The position numbers were made by a program, and so were the translations under genes. From positions 123,569 to 187,568 of the forward strand of contig CALAMB010000189.1 of assembly GCA_937925645.1 (NCBI GenBank): 64,000 nt of DNA, written 5' to 3'. Positions 8,435 through 16,817 of the stretch are shown here, one piece after another. The stretch comes from an uncultured Acidobacteriota bacterium. Its GTDB lineage: Bacteria; Acidobacteriota; JAAYUB01. How positions within the stretch are numbered: the stretch's first letter is position 1; the number at the start of each line of letters is the position of its first letter. The notes beneath the pieces were generated by a model. That model was given only the letters and a program-made list of their open reading frames with translations. It had not been told where the DNA came from and made no database searches.

Positions 8435-9613
8435 ATGAAAGTCAAGGTCCGTCCTGAAGATTTCGTGGTTGAGGAAGTGCTGACAACCGCGATCTGTCGG
8501 GAACCGGCGGCGTTCCGCGTGTACCGTCTGCGCAAGCGGGCTTGGGATACCTTCGACCTGCTGGACGCGCTCGCCCGGCGGCTGCGTGTGCGCCGCGGCG
8601 ACATTTCGCTCGCCGGCATCAAGGACCGCCACGGCGACACGACACAGCACGTGGCCATTCCCGACCGGGCCGACCTGCCCGACACGGTCACCGACGGCAA
8701 CTATGAGTTGACCATGGCGGGATTCTCACGCCGGCCCCTGTCAGCCCGGGATGTGCGCGGAAACCGTTTCCGGATCACCCTGCGGGATGTCCCGCAGGGC
8801 GAAGCGGCGGCGGTGCGGGGCGCGGCTGATTCAGTGGGCCGCGACGGCTTCCCGAACTACTACGATGATCAACGATTCGGTTCAGCCCGCCACGGCCGCG
8901 GCTTCATGGGCAAGGCGATCTTTCTGGGAAAACGCGAGCAGGCACTCCGGCTGTTTTTTGAACCATCGCGGTGGGATCCCCCGCGCGAGCGGGCGTTCAA
9001 GGCCGCCGTGCTGGGGCATTGGGGCCGCTGGCGGGAGGTGCAGGATCAGGCGTTCGGCCCGTATCGAAAGGTCCTGCAGGTTCTGGCAACCGAGTCCTTT
9101 GAACGGTCGTACACCCGGGCCCTGGCCGCTATCGACCGTGACCGGTTGCAGATGGCCCTCAACGCGTATCAATCATTTTTATTCAACGAGATTCTGTCGC
9201 GATGGCTGATCCGCCGCCACACGGAGGCAGACGCCCCGCTCCGCCGCCGCCGCTACCTGGTCGGGGAAATGGTTTTTCCGGAGCGTCTCTCGATGGAATT
9301 GCGGGCGGAACTCGGAACCTTGAAACTGCCGGTGCCGGCGTCTGACAGCGTGATCGCCGATCCGGTGGTCCGGGCGATGGCAGAAGAAGTGATCGCTGAG
9401 GAAGGCATCCGCCTGGATCATCTCCGGGTAAGAAAGATACCCGGCCTGGCGGTTCAGGCCACGGAACGTCCCGCGTGGGTGCTGCCGGAGGGGCTGGCGG
9501 TGGCTCCTGCGGAACCGGACGATCTCAATCCAGGGCGATGCTCCATCGGCCTGGATTTCTTTCTGCCGCGGGGCGCCTATGCGACGGTGCTGATCAAGCG
9601 GCTGGGTGGTTGA
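8435..9613 (+). CDS. truD: tRNA pseudouridine(13) synthase TruD
   Basis: 392 residues. The N-terminus (VRPEDFVVEEV) is typical, and the catalytic motif AGIKDRHGDTTQH carries the nucleophilic Asp. GFPNYYDDQRFG and NAYQSFLFNEILSRW are the other TruD signatures, with a TRUD insertion domain between them. It converts U13 of tRNA-Glu to pseudouridine. ATG 8435 directly begins the conserved domain. A 112 bp gap separates it from the TelA-like gene, and that gap holds a GC-rich hairpin but no T-tract. Confidence 0.93.
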   Translation: MKVKVRPEDFVVEEVLTTAICREPAAFRVYRLRKRAWDTFDLLDALARRLRVRRGDISLAGIKDRHGDTTQHVAIPDRADLPDTVTDGNYELTMAGFSRRPLSARDVRGNRFRITLRDVPQGEAAAVRGAADSVGRDGFPNYYDDQRFGSARHGRGFMGKAIFLGKREQALRLFFEPSRWDPPRERAFKAAVLGHWGRWREVQDQAFGPYRKVLQVLATESFERSYTRALAAIDRDRLQMALNAYQSFLFNEILSRWLIRRHTEADAPLRRRRYLVGEMVFPERLSMELRAELGTLKLPVPASDSVIADPVVRAMAEEVIAEEGIRLDHLRVRKIPGLAVQATERPAWVLPEGLAVAPAEPDDLNPGRCSIGLDFFLPRGAYATVLIKRLGG

Positions 9614-9655
9614 TCGGCAACCGTCCGTCCGCGACGGCAAAGGGATTGATGACCG

Positions 9656-9740
9656 CTGTCACAGGCTGCGGTGACAGTTCCCACCGAATCGGCAGCCTTT
9701 GAACTGCTTGCAAGATTACCCGGATGTTTGCTAATCTTGC
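9656..9740. promoter_or_regulatory. Two inverted repeats over a candidate promoter
   Basis: CTGTCAC (9656-9662) pairs with GTGACAG (9671-9677). Further on, GCAAGATTA (9710-9718) pairs with TAATCTTGC (9732-9740). The second repeat overlaps a weak candidate promoter, TTGCAA (9708-9713), 18 bp, TAATCT (9732-9737), ahead of the gene at 9769. Both repeats are perfect. They could be operators or RNA hairpins. Confidence 0.5.
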
Positions 9741-9768
9741 CCCAAACCGACACTCAGGGGAGGGTGCC

Positions 9769-10380
9769 ATGGAGAGATGGTATCAGCACTGGCTGGTTGG
9801 GGTGATCATTGTCGGATTGGGCGGCGGCTTGGCCACCGCACAAAGTCTCGGCAGTCTGGGCCGCAAGAGCAGGCCGTCAACGGCAGCAGCGCCGGAATCG
9901 CGGACCTTCACCAATGAGGATCTGGCCAAAGCCAAAGGCACAGCCGCCCGACCCACAACAGGCAAGCGTTCGGTGCCCCAATGGAGCACGTCCGGCAGTT
10001 ATTCGCCCCGGCGGCGAAGTGGGACCAGCGGGAACACCGTGGTTTCGGGTGGCGCTGCAGCCTCCGCCTCTCAAGCCGGTAACGCGCCGGGTTTTGCATC
10101 CATGGAGCCATTCGGCCAGCACAAGTCGACAGTGGACATGCAGACGGACAGATACAACCGCCAGGCTGCCGGGGCATCGTACCAATCGACTCCGGCCACT
10201 CCGGAGAGGAGTCCGTTCGCTTCCAACAGCTCGTACGGCAGCTTTAAAAACACGGTCGAGGCGCAGAGAGAGCGGCAAGACGCCGAGTCCCGGCGGTATT
10301 TTGAAACGAATCCCCGGGGCCAAAAGACGTTGAAAAATGCTGCGGATCAAGCCGCACGGGATGCCCGCCGGAAACGGTAG
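9769..10380 (+). CDS. Exported low-complexity protein of unknown function
   Basis: 203 residues. A signal peptide (MERWYQHWLVGVIIVGLGGG...ATAQ) is followed by a disordered chain rich in Ser, Gly, Ala, Arg and Gln. Two loosely similar units contain (F/Y)G(Q/S)-x-K-(S/N)-T-V-(D/E): FGQHKSTVDMQTDR and YGSFKNTVEAQRER. I do not recognise the family. ATG 9769 has GGGGAGG upstream. An ORF extends 45 bp further upstream without a ribosome binding site. It may be a periplasmic or cell-surface linker protein; that is a guess from composition. Confidence 0.6.
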   Translation: MERWYQHWLVGVIIVGLGGGLATAQSLGSLGRKSRPSTAAAPESRTFTNEDLAKAKGTAARPTTGKRSVPQWSTSGSYSPRRRSGTSGNTVVSGGAAASASQAGNAPGFASMEPFGQHKSTVDMQTDRYNRQAAGASYQSTPATPERSPFASNSSYGSFKNTVEAQRERQDAESRRYFETNPRGQKTLKNAADQAARDARRKR

Positions 10381-10473
10381 TCATCCCCGCCGTGCCGCAG
10401 CGCCTCCGCCTGCAGCCCCCGGATGCAACTCCGGTGTGCGGGCACCGGTCCGTTCGGGGCACCCGCCACCCGA

Positions 10474-10502
10474 TTGATCCCCGCCCCGTTTCACGGTAGA
10501 AT
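10474..10502 (+). promoter_or_regulatory. Candidate sigma70 promoter for the ParA-like gene
   Basis: TTGATC (10474-10479), 17 bp, TAGAAT (10497-10502), 40 bp before the start codon. Confidence 0.55.
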
Positions 10503-10542
10503 AGTACCCATCGATCGGTGATTCTTCATTTGACTGGCTGAC

Positions 10543-11307
10543 ATGCGCAGAGTTGTGGTGATCAATTTCAAGGGCGGAGTGGGCAAGACCACCACGGCGG
10601 TCAACGTGTCCTACGGTCTGGCCGAGCTGGGCTTTCATGTCCTGCTGGTGGACAACGATCCGCAGGCCAACGCCACGTTCATCCTGGATCGCACCTTTAA
10701 GTACAGTCTGACCGAGGTGTACCGGGAAGAGATACCCCTCGAACAGGCCATCGTGAACGTGCGGCCGAACCTGGACCTCATTCCGGCGTCCAAGTCGCTG
10801 TCGAACATCAACACCTGGCTCATCGAGAACAACATCCCGAACCGGGCTCAGGTGCTGGACCGCGTGCTCGCGCGGGTTCCGGAATACGATTTCATGATTA
10901 TGGACACGGCGCCCAGTTTTTCACTGCTCAACGCGAACGCAATCTCCTATGCCCGTGAGGCATGGGTGCCGGTGGCCATGGAATATCTCGCGCTGGCCAA
11001 CGTCCGGGAACTGATCCACGTATTTTCTCGGGCCGAGGTGCATCTGGCCCGCAAAATTCCCATCAGCAACGTCATCCCGTATTTCGTGGATTCCCGCAAC
11101 AAAAAGACCCGCCAGATCATGCGGATGTTGCAAGACATCTTCGGCGACAATCTGACCAATCCCATCCACACGAACGTCAAGGTGTCCGAGGCCTGTTTCC
11201 ATTTCAAGACCGTTCTGGAATACGATCCCGAGTCCCGCGGCGCCAAGGATTTCCGGCTTCTCATCCGGAAGATCGTCGAAGAGAATTCCCGTTACAAAAC
11301 CAACTGA
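10543..11307 (+). CDS. ParA/MinD-type ATPase (orphan ParA)
   Basis: 254 residues. It has a deviant Walker A box (KGGVGKTTT, with signature Lys10 and Lys15), LLVDNDPQANAT as A-prime and the Walker B MDTAPS. No N-terminal DNA-binding extension is present, so it resembles Soj/ParA of the short chromosomal type or a protein-positioning ParA. No parB or parS-like gene is adjacent; the neighbours are an exported protein and a GAF-PP2C phosphatase. It may therefore position a protein cargo rather than a chromosome origin; that is inference. Confidence 0.88.
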   Translation: MRRVVVINFKGGVGKTTTAVNVSYGLAELGFHVLLVDNDPQANATFILDRTFKYSLTEVYREEIPLEQAIVNVRPNLDLIPASKSLSNINTWLIENNIPNRAQVLDRVLARVPEYDFMIMDTAPSFSLLNANAISYAREAWVPVAMEYLALANVRELIHVFSRAEVHLARKIPISNVIPYFVDSRNKKTRQIMRMLQDIFGDNLTNPIHTNVKVSEACFHFKTVLEYDPESRGAKDFRLLIRKIVEENSRYKTN

Positions 11308-11610
11308 CGTGCCAATCCCCGCGATGACGGAAAGCGGTTCAAACACATCGCGAAGAAGGCAGCGGCGCGTTATTCCGGCAAGAAACGGCTGGGACCGTCG
11401 CCGGAGGTGTCCATTTAAAACCCAGCGCATTGTGAATTTGTTGCAAATTGTTTATAATGGACGCAACAAACCGCATTTCAACGGGATCGCAAGGTCGTTG
11501 ATACAAATTGGGAGCGCTGCCCGAAGGCAGACCAAAAGCCGGGCCATACGTGCCGGTGACGGCGCCGACACCGGGTAATCGGTCCGATTGGGCGTGGAGG
11601 TGGTGCGGCC
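11308..11610. other. Intergenic region without a gene; carries the promoter for the GAF-PP2C gene
   Basis: About 300 bp. I find no convincing reading frame with a ribosome binding site. The only readable element is the promoter at 11430-11458, which would give a leader of about 145 nt before the start at 11611. No terminator with a T-tract follows the ParA gene. Confidence 0.5.
11430..11458 (+). promoter_or_regulatory. Candidate sigma70 promoter for the signalling cluster
   Basis: TTGTGA (11430-11435), 17 bp, perfect TATAAT (11453-11458) in an AT-rich stretch. Confidence 0.55.
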
Positions 11611-12921
11611 ATGGAAGAAGGGCACCCGTTGGCACCTGAACAACTGGTTCAGGAAAATGCACGCTTGCGCCGGGCAGTCGAAGAGTTGTCCATTCTGAAC
11701 GAGATTGCCACCGCCATCAACTCCACCCTGTCACTGGACCGGATCCTGAGTCTAACCCTCCAGAAATGTCTGAAACACCTCAATGTGGAGCAGGGCGCCA
11801 TCCTACTTCTGGACGAGCACGGGGGTGACAACCCCTTCCGCACCAAGGTCCGCAAGGCCGACACCGACAGCGAAGCGCTCCCCTATCGGTTGAACGAACA
11901 GTTGGCCGGCTGGATGCTCAAATACCACCGGCCGCTGTTGGTGCAGGATCTGCGGCAGGACGAGCGCTTTCAGGTGCCCCGCAACCAGGAATTCCCCATC
12001 CGGTCGCTGTTGGGGGTGCCCCTGCTGTCGAAAAGCCAAATGATCGGCCTGTTGGCGCTCTTCAACAAGAAATCGGGCGACAGTTTTACCGACGACGACC
12101 AGCGGCTGCTGAGCATCATCGGCGCCCAAGCGGCGCAAGTGATCGAAAACAGCCGGTTGTTCGAAGAGGAACAGGCCCTGCGGCGGATGCAGGAGGAGCT
12201 GCGGTTGGCCTTTGAACTGCAGGTCAATCTCCTGCCCAAGCTCCCGCCTGAAATCCCCGGCTATGACATCGCCGGGCGCAGCCTGCCCGCCAGCCAGGTG
12301 GGTGGCGATTATTTCGATTTCATCGAGGCGCACGAGGGCCACCTGGCCTTCTGTCTCGGCGACGCCACCGGAAAAGGGATGCCGGCGGCCATGCTGATGG
12401 CCAATCTCCAGGCCACCATCCGGGGGCAGGCAAAAGTTAGCCGGAGCGTCGCCGAATGTCTCCAGCAAGCCAACTCCCTGCTGTATCACAGCACGTCGGC
12501 GGAAAAATTTGCCACCCTGTTTTTCGGATGTCTCAACACCTCCACCCATAGGTTCTGCTACGCCAACGCCGGTCATTGCCCCCCGATTCTGGTCGACGCG
12601 GCCGGCGCCGCCCGCCGGCTGACCCGGAGCGGCATCGTCCTGGGCTGTCTGGAAGAATCCGCCTATCCGGACGACGTGGTGGAGCTGCAGACCGGGGATG
12701 TGCTGACGCTGTTTTCCGACGGGGTCACCGAAGCGATGAATGGGGCAGAGGAAGAATTCGGTGAGATCCGCTTGGAGGCGGTCATCAGCGCCCATCGGGA
12801 GCTGTCGGCCGACGCGTTGATCGAGGCGGTGTTCCGTACCGTGCGTGAGCACGCGGGCGGGCGAGCCCAGGCCGACGACATGACCGCGGTGGTGATCAAG
12901 CGGCGCGCCGGCCAAACCTGA
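11611..12921 (+). CDS. GAF-domain PP2C/SpoIIE-type serine phosphatase (RsbU-like)
   Basis: 436 residues. A short coiled coil (10-30) precedes a GAF domain (about 40-190), a linker helix, and a PP2C-like SpoIIE domain (about 225-433). Metal-binding signatures are GGDYFDF (about 231), GDATGKGMPAAM (about 250), FSDGVTEAMN and QADDMTAVV. Such phosphatases usually dephosphorylate anti-sigma-factor antagonists in partner switching, with GAF sensing a ligand. No anti-sigma or antagonist gene is nearby. Instead a double ABM-fold protein and a Ser/Thr kinase follow on the same strand (34 and 28 bp gaps), suggesting a phosphatase-kinase signalling unit. Confidence 0.9.
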   Translation: MEEGHPLAPEQLVQENARLRRAVEELSILNEIATAINSTLSLDRILSLTLQKCLKHLNVEQGAILLLDEHGGDNPFRTKVRKADTDSEALPYRLNEQLAGWMLKYHRPLLVQDLRQDERFQVPRNQEFPIRSLLGVPLLSKSQMIGLLALFNKKSGDSFTDDDQRLLSIIGAQAAQVIENSRLFEEEQALRRMQEELRLAFELQVNLLPKLPPEIPGYDIAGRSLPASQVGGDYFDFIEAHEGHLAFCLGDATGKGMPAAMLMANLQATIRGQAKVSRSVAECLQQANSLLYHSTSAEKFATLFFGCLNTSTHRFCYANAGHCPPILVDAAGAARRLTRSGIVLGCLEESAYPDDVVELQTGDVLTLFSDGVTEAMNGAEEEFGEIRLEAVISAHRELSADALIEAVFRTVREHAGGRAQADDMTAVVIKRRAGQT

Positions 12922-12955
12922 AGCCGCATCGCGGATCTGCGGCAAGGAGACGGCG

Positions 12956-13720
12956 ATGGGGCTGTTCCTCCGGATGCTCAAACTGAAATTGCAGCCCGAG
13001 TCCGTGAGTCTCATGCGGGAGTTCTACACTGGCCGGGTGCTGCCCGCGCTGCGGGATGTGCCCGGCTGCCGGTTCGGCGGATTGCTGCAGAGTCGGGCGC
13101 AACCCACCGAAGTCGTGTCCATGACCATCTGGGACAGTCCGGAACAGGCGGAAGCTTACAGCAGCAGCCCGCTGTATGCCGGGCTCATGGAGGCAATCCG
13201 GCGTGGCCTGGCCGATGCGGCCGAGTGGAAAGTGCGCCTGACAGAGGAACTCCAACTTGAGGTGGACCGCGAGCTTCGGGAACCGGCGGTGAAAGGATAT
13301 GTCCTGGGGGCGGACGGCTGTCTGAATCCGGCCATGGACGCACAACCGGGCCGGAGCTATCTGCGCGTCGTGGCACTGAAGGTCGCCCCCGGCCGGCTCG
13401 CTGAGAGCCGGAGCATCTACCAGTGGGAAATTCTGCCGGTGCTTCTCGCCACACCCGGCTGCCGGTGTGCCTGCCTGCTGGACAGCATGGCGGAAGAGGG
13501 GGAGGTGATTTCCGTGACAGTCTGGGACAGCCTGGAAGACGCCGACCACTACGAGCGGAGCGGGCAATTCGAAACGCTGATGGATCGGTTGGGTCCCGCA
13601 CTGACCGGGCTATTCCGCTGGAAAATCGCCCTGGAACGCGAGTCGGCGGTGCAGGTGCGCACCAGCGAGGACGCGGCGGTAACCGGCTACGCATTGGTGG
13701 CGGCCCAGCGATTTCATTGA
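12956..13720 (+). CDS. Tandem ABM-fold (dimeric alpha/beta barrel) protein
   Basis: 254 residues made of two similar halves of about 95 residues. Each begins with a hydrophobic strand (LKLKLQPES; VALKVAPGR), has VLPALRDVPGCRFGGL or ILPVLLATPGCRCACL, then a V(S/T)-x-x-x-WDS-x-x-x-A strand-helix (SMTIWDSPEQAEAY; SVTVWDSLEDADHY). This is the antibiotic-biosynthesis-monooxygenase-like ferredoxin fold, which normally dimerises; here a tandem copy may form an internal dimer. Role unknown, possibly a small-molecule or haem sensor. AAGGAGA precedes the ATG. It sits between phosphatase and kinase genes. Confidence 0.75.
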   Translation: MGLFLRMLKLKLQPESVSLMREFYTGRVLPALRDVPGCRFGGLLQSRAQPTEVVSMTIWDSPEQAEAYSSSPLYAGLMEAIRRGLADAAEWKVRLTEELQLEVDRELREPAVKGYVLGADGCLNPAMDAQPGRSYLRVVALKVAPGRLAESRSIYQWEILPVLLATPGCRCACLLDSMAEEGEVISVTVWDSLEDADHYERSGQFETLMDRLGPALTGLFRWKIALERESAVQVRTSEDAAVTGYALVAAQRFH

Positions 13721-13748
13721 AGACGGATGCGGACAGGAGGCACGGACG

Positions 13749-16367
13749 GTGATCGGCCGGACGGTCTCGCACTACACCATCGTGGAACAGCTGGGCCGGG
13801 GCGGTATGGGTGTCGTCTACAAGGCGGTGGACAACCGCCTGGGCCGAACCGTGGCACTCAAGTTCCTCTCCCCGGAGCTCTCTCTGGACCCGGAGGCCAA
13901 GCGGCGTTTCCTCCACGAGGCGCGGGCCGCGTCGGCACTGGAACACCAGAACATTGGCGCGGTCCACGATATCGAGGAGACACCCGAAGGCCGGATCTTC
14001 ATCTGCATGTCCTACTATGAGGGCCAGACGTTGCGCGACAAGCTGCGGAGCGGGCCCCTGCCCATGGCGGACGCCGTGCGCATCGCGCGCCAGCTTGCCG
14101 AAGGGCTCGAGCGCGCCCACCGCTCCGCAATGATCCACCGGGACGTCAAACCGGCCAACCTGATCATCACGCCGGCCGGCGAGGTGAAGATCGTGGATTT
14201 TGGCCTGGCCCGGCTGGCCGACCAGACCCGGATTACCAAGTCGGGCGCCACCGTCGGCACGGCGGCCTATATGGCGCCGGAGCAGGCGCTGGGCGAGCAA
14301 ACGGACGAACGGACGGACATCTGGGCCGCCGGTGTCGTCCTCTACGAAATGCTCGCCGGCCGGCTGCCGTTCAAGGGGGATTACGACCTGGCGGTCGCCT
14401 ACTCCATCATCAATGAACCGCCGCCGCCGCTGGCCGAACTGAACCCGGCCGTGCCGCCCGAGCTGGCGCGAATCGTCAGCCGGTGCCTGGCCAAAAAGCC
14501 GGTCGATCGTTACGCCCATGCGGCGGAGCTGGGCGCCGACCTGGCGCAGTTGGAAGCGCAGTATTTTCCCGTTGCGGAGCACGCCCACCGGAAGACGGAA
14601 TGGACTGTGCGCCGATGGCTTCGCGGCCGGCGATTGGTTGCTGCGTCGGCGGTGTTGGCGCTGCTGGTCGTGGCGGGTTTCTTTGCTTTTAACCCGGCCT
14701 GGCGAAGCACCGCCGCCCGCTGGCTGGGTGCGGAGGCGCTGCCCGCGACGCGGCGCGTGGCGGTGCTCCCCTTCGATGCCGCCAGCACAGACACAGCCAG
14801 CCGGGCCGTCGCCGACGGTTTCCGGGCGGCGTTGCTGGACAAGCTGGCGCAGGCGGAACAGGCGGGCGGCCTGTTCTGGGCCCTCTCGCTGGACGAAATG
14901 CGGGAAGACGGCATCACCACGCCGGCCAAGGCCCGCCAGCTGTACAATGCCAACCTCGTCATGACCGGCCGCTATGAGCAACGCGGCACCCGGGCGGTCC
15001 TGACGCTGGCGGTGCTGGATGCGGCCGACGGAGCGACGATTCGCACCCGGCAGATCGAAGACCACGTGAGCAGCGTGGCGGCGTTCCAGGACGGGCTGCT
15101 GGTGGCGGCCGAGGACCTCCTGGACTTGAACATCCCGAGCGCGACGCGCGCCCGGCTGGCGGCGGAGCGGACGGCCCTGCCGGGGGCCTATCGCTTCTAT
15201 CTGCAGGGGATGGGATACCTGTCCCGCCCCGGGGAAAGCGGCGCGCTGGCGACGGCGCTGGAGCTGTTCGAGCAGTCCGCGCAGAACGACCCCGAGTACG
15301 CCCTGGCTCCGGCGGGGCAGGCGGAAGCCCGACTCCGCCGGTATGTGAACGACAACCGGCCGGAGGATCTCGTCGAAGCGGAAGCGCACGTCCGGCGGTC
15401 GCTGCAGCTCACGGACCGGCCGCCGGCGCGGCTGCTGCTGGCCTACATCCTGCGTCGGCAGAATCGTCTCGAGGAGGCGACGCGCGAACTTGAGGCGGCG
15501 CTGCGGGCGCAGCCCGCTCTCTTCGAGGCGGTCCTCCTGCTGGCCCGAACCGAACACGAGCGCAACCGGCTTCACGAGGCGGAAGGCCACTACCGGCGGC
15601 TGATCGGGCTCCGGCCGGATTGCTGGCTGGGCTACTCGAACCTGGGCGCTTTCTACTACCGCATCGGCCGCTATGCCGAGGCGGCGCGACTGTTTGAACA
15701 GGGCATCCTGCGGGCGCCGGAAAACATCACCCTCCACAGCAACCTCGTCGCCATGCGCTTCAAGCTGGAGGAGTACGATCAGGCCGAGGTGGCGATCAGC
15801 CGGGTGCTGAAGATGAAAGTGGAACTATCAGCAGCCGCCTTGTCCAACTGGGGGACCATGTTTTTCTACCAGCGCCGTTTTGTGGACGCGGCCGGGATGT
15901 TCGAGCGGGCCGCCGCCCTGGGCGCCGGGACCGACGACTACGTGATCTGGGGCAACCTCGCCGAATGCTATCGCCAGCTGCCGGGACGCGACGCGGAGGC
16001 CCGGACCAGCCTGGCGAAGGCTGTTGGATTGGCCGAAAGTCGAAAGCAGGAGCGGGCGGCGGACCCCGCCCTGCGTTCGCGGCTGGCGTTCTACTACGCC
16101 CTGGGCGGGCGCGGCGCGGAGGCGCTGGCCGAGATCGGCGAGGCCCGTCGCCTGGCGCCGCAGGACGCCGAGATGCTGCTCCTGGCGGTACGGGTGTACG
16201 AGCTGGTCGGGCAGCGGGAAGAGGCGCTGGCGGCTTTCAGCGAAGCGTCCGCTCGGAACGCGTCCCTGTCGGCCCTGCATAACGATCCGGACCTCGTCGC
16301 CTTCTGGCAGGACCCGCGGCTCGATTCGACGGTTGGGATGAAGGTGAAAACCAAACAGGATCAGTGA
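13749..16367 (+). CDS. Transmembrane Ser/Thr protein kinase with TolB-like domain and TPR repeats
   Basis: 872 residues. The kinase domain (1-about 275) has the glycine loop GRGGMGVVYKA, Lys38, IHRDVKPANLI (catalytic Asp about 132), DFGLARL and GTAAYMAPEQ. A single membrane segment at about 297-316 is followed by an extracytoplasmic TolB/adenylate-cyclase-like segment (RRVAVLPFDAAS) and then TPR-type helical repeats to the end. This architecture is common in Acidobacteriota-like and myxobacterial genomes and probably couples periplasmic binding to cytosolic phosphorylation. The GTG start has AGGAGG 8 bp upstream. It is probably co-transcribed with the ABM-fold and GAF-PP2C genes. Confidence 0.92.
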   Translation: MIGRTVSHYTIVEQLGRGGMGVVYKAVDNRLGRTVALKFLSPELSLDPEAKRRFLHEARAASALEHQNIGAVHDIEETPEGRIFICMSYYEGQTLRDKLRSGPLPMADAVRIARQLAEGLERAHRSAMIHRDVKPANLIITPAGEVKIVDFGLARLADQTRITKSGATVGTAAYMAPEQALGEQTDERTDIWAAGVVLYEMLAGRLPFKGDYDLAVAYSIINEPPPPLAELNPAVPPELARIVSRCLAKKPVDRYAHAAELGADLAQLEAQYFPVAEHAHRKTEWTVRRWLRGRRLVAASAVLALLVVAGFFAFNPAWRSTAARWLGAEALPATRRVAVLPFDAASTDTASRAVADGFRAALLDKLAQAEQAGGLFWALSLDEMREDGITTPAKARQLYNANLVMTGRYEQRGTRAVLTLAVLDAADGATIRTRQIEDHVSSVAAFQDGLLVAAEDLLDLNIPSATRARLAAERTALPGAYRFYLQGMGYLSRPGESGALATALELFEQSAQNDPEYALAPAGQAEARLRRYVNDNRPEDLVEAEAHVRRSLQLTDRPPARLLLAYILRRQNRLEEATRELEAALRAQPALFEAVLLLARTEHERNRLHEAEGHYRRLIGLRPDCWLGYSNLGAFYYRIGRYAEAARLFEQGILRAPENITLHSNLVAMRFKLEEYDQAEVAISRVLKMKVELSAAALSNWGTMFFYQRRFVDAAGMFERAAALGAGTDDYVIWGNLAECYRQLPGRDAEARTSLAKAVGLAESRKQERAADPALRSRLAFYYALGGRGAEALAEIGEARRLAPQDAEMLLLAVRVYELVGQREEALAAFSEASARNASLSALHNDPDLVAFWQDPRLDSTVGMKVKTKQDQ

Positions 16368-16427
16368 GTTGAAGAATAGTAAGAAGTATAAATTCGTTTA
16401 TGATTCTTTGTGAAAGGAGGCATCAAT

Positions 16428-16766
16428 ATGGCACCAGCGATCCATGACATTGAACTGAGCGTTATTAAAAGCAAGATCCATTACAATGGTCTGCCCCATC
16501 ACCGGGTCTTTGTCGATCACAATGATACGATTAGATGGCTTTACCCCGGACCGCTCAGCATTCATTTTGTTGGCATATCTCCGTTGAATTGTCCACTCAT
16601 CCAACCTTCAGCGTCACCCTTGACAGCAACAGTGGCACCTGACTCCCGCCCGGGCTTGTACAAGTACTTTGTTGCACTCTTATATATGGGCGAGGGGGAG
16701 GTGCCCCGAATCTTGACCGACGATCCTGATGTCATCGTGAACCCGGGCGGCGGCACGGGAAAGTAG
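16428..16766 (+). CDS. Small cupredoxin-like beta-sandwich protein, function unknown
   Basis: 112 residues with a strong ribosome binding site (AAAGGAGG, 7 bp before ATG). No signal peptide. The pattern of alternating strands, DTIRWLYPGPLSIHFVG, then GLYKYFVALLYMGEG and a closing DDPDVIVNPGGG, resembles cupredoxin-like folds and a group of short proteins ending in a D-P-x-(I/V)-x-V motif. A full copper site (two His, Cys, Met) is not evident: two His occur in the N-terminal half and one Cys follows. The gene lies in an AT-richer patch than its neighbours. Confidence 0.55.
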   Translation: MAPAIHDIELSVIKSKIHYNGLPHHRVFVDHNDTIRWLYPGPLSIHFVGISPLNCPLIQPSASPLTATVAPDSRPGLYKYFVALLYMGEGEVPRILTDDPDVIVNPGGGTGK

Positions 16767-16817
16767 CGGAACGCTCAGTGCCGATCCATCCGGCGCCAGG
16801 CCCGACAAGGAACCGAT

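Noticed and set aside
13185-15737. Long minus-strand open frame of 850 codons antisense to the kinase and ABM genes
   Set aside because: It is antisense to clear protein domains and low in recognisable motifs. GC-rich codon bias leaves the complementary frame open.
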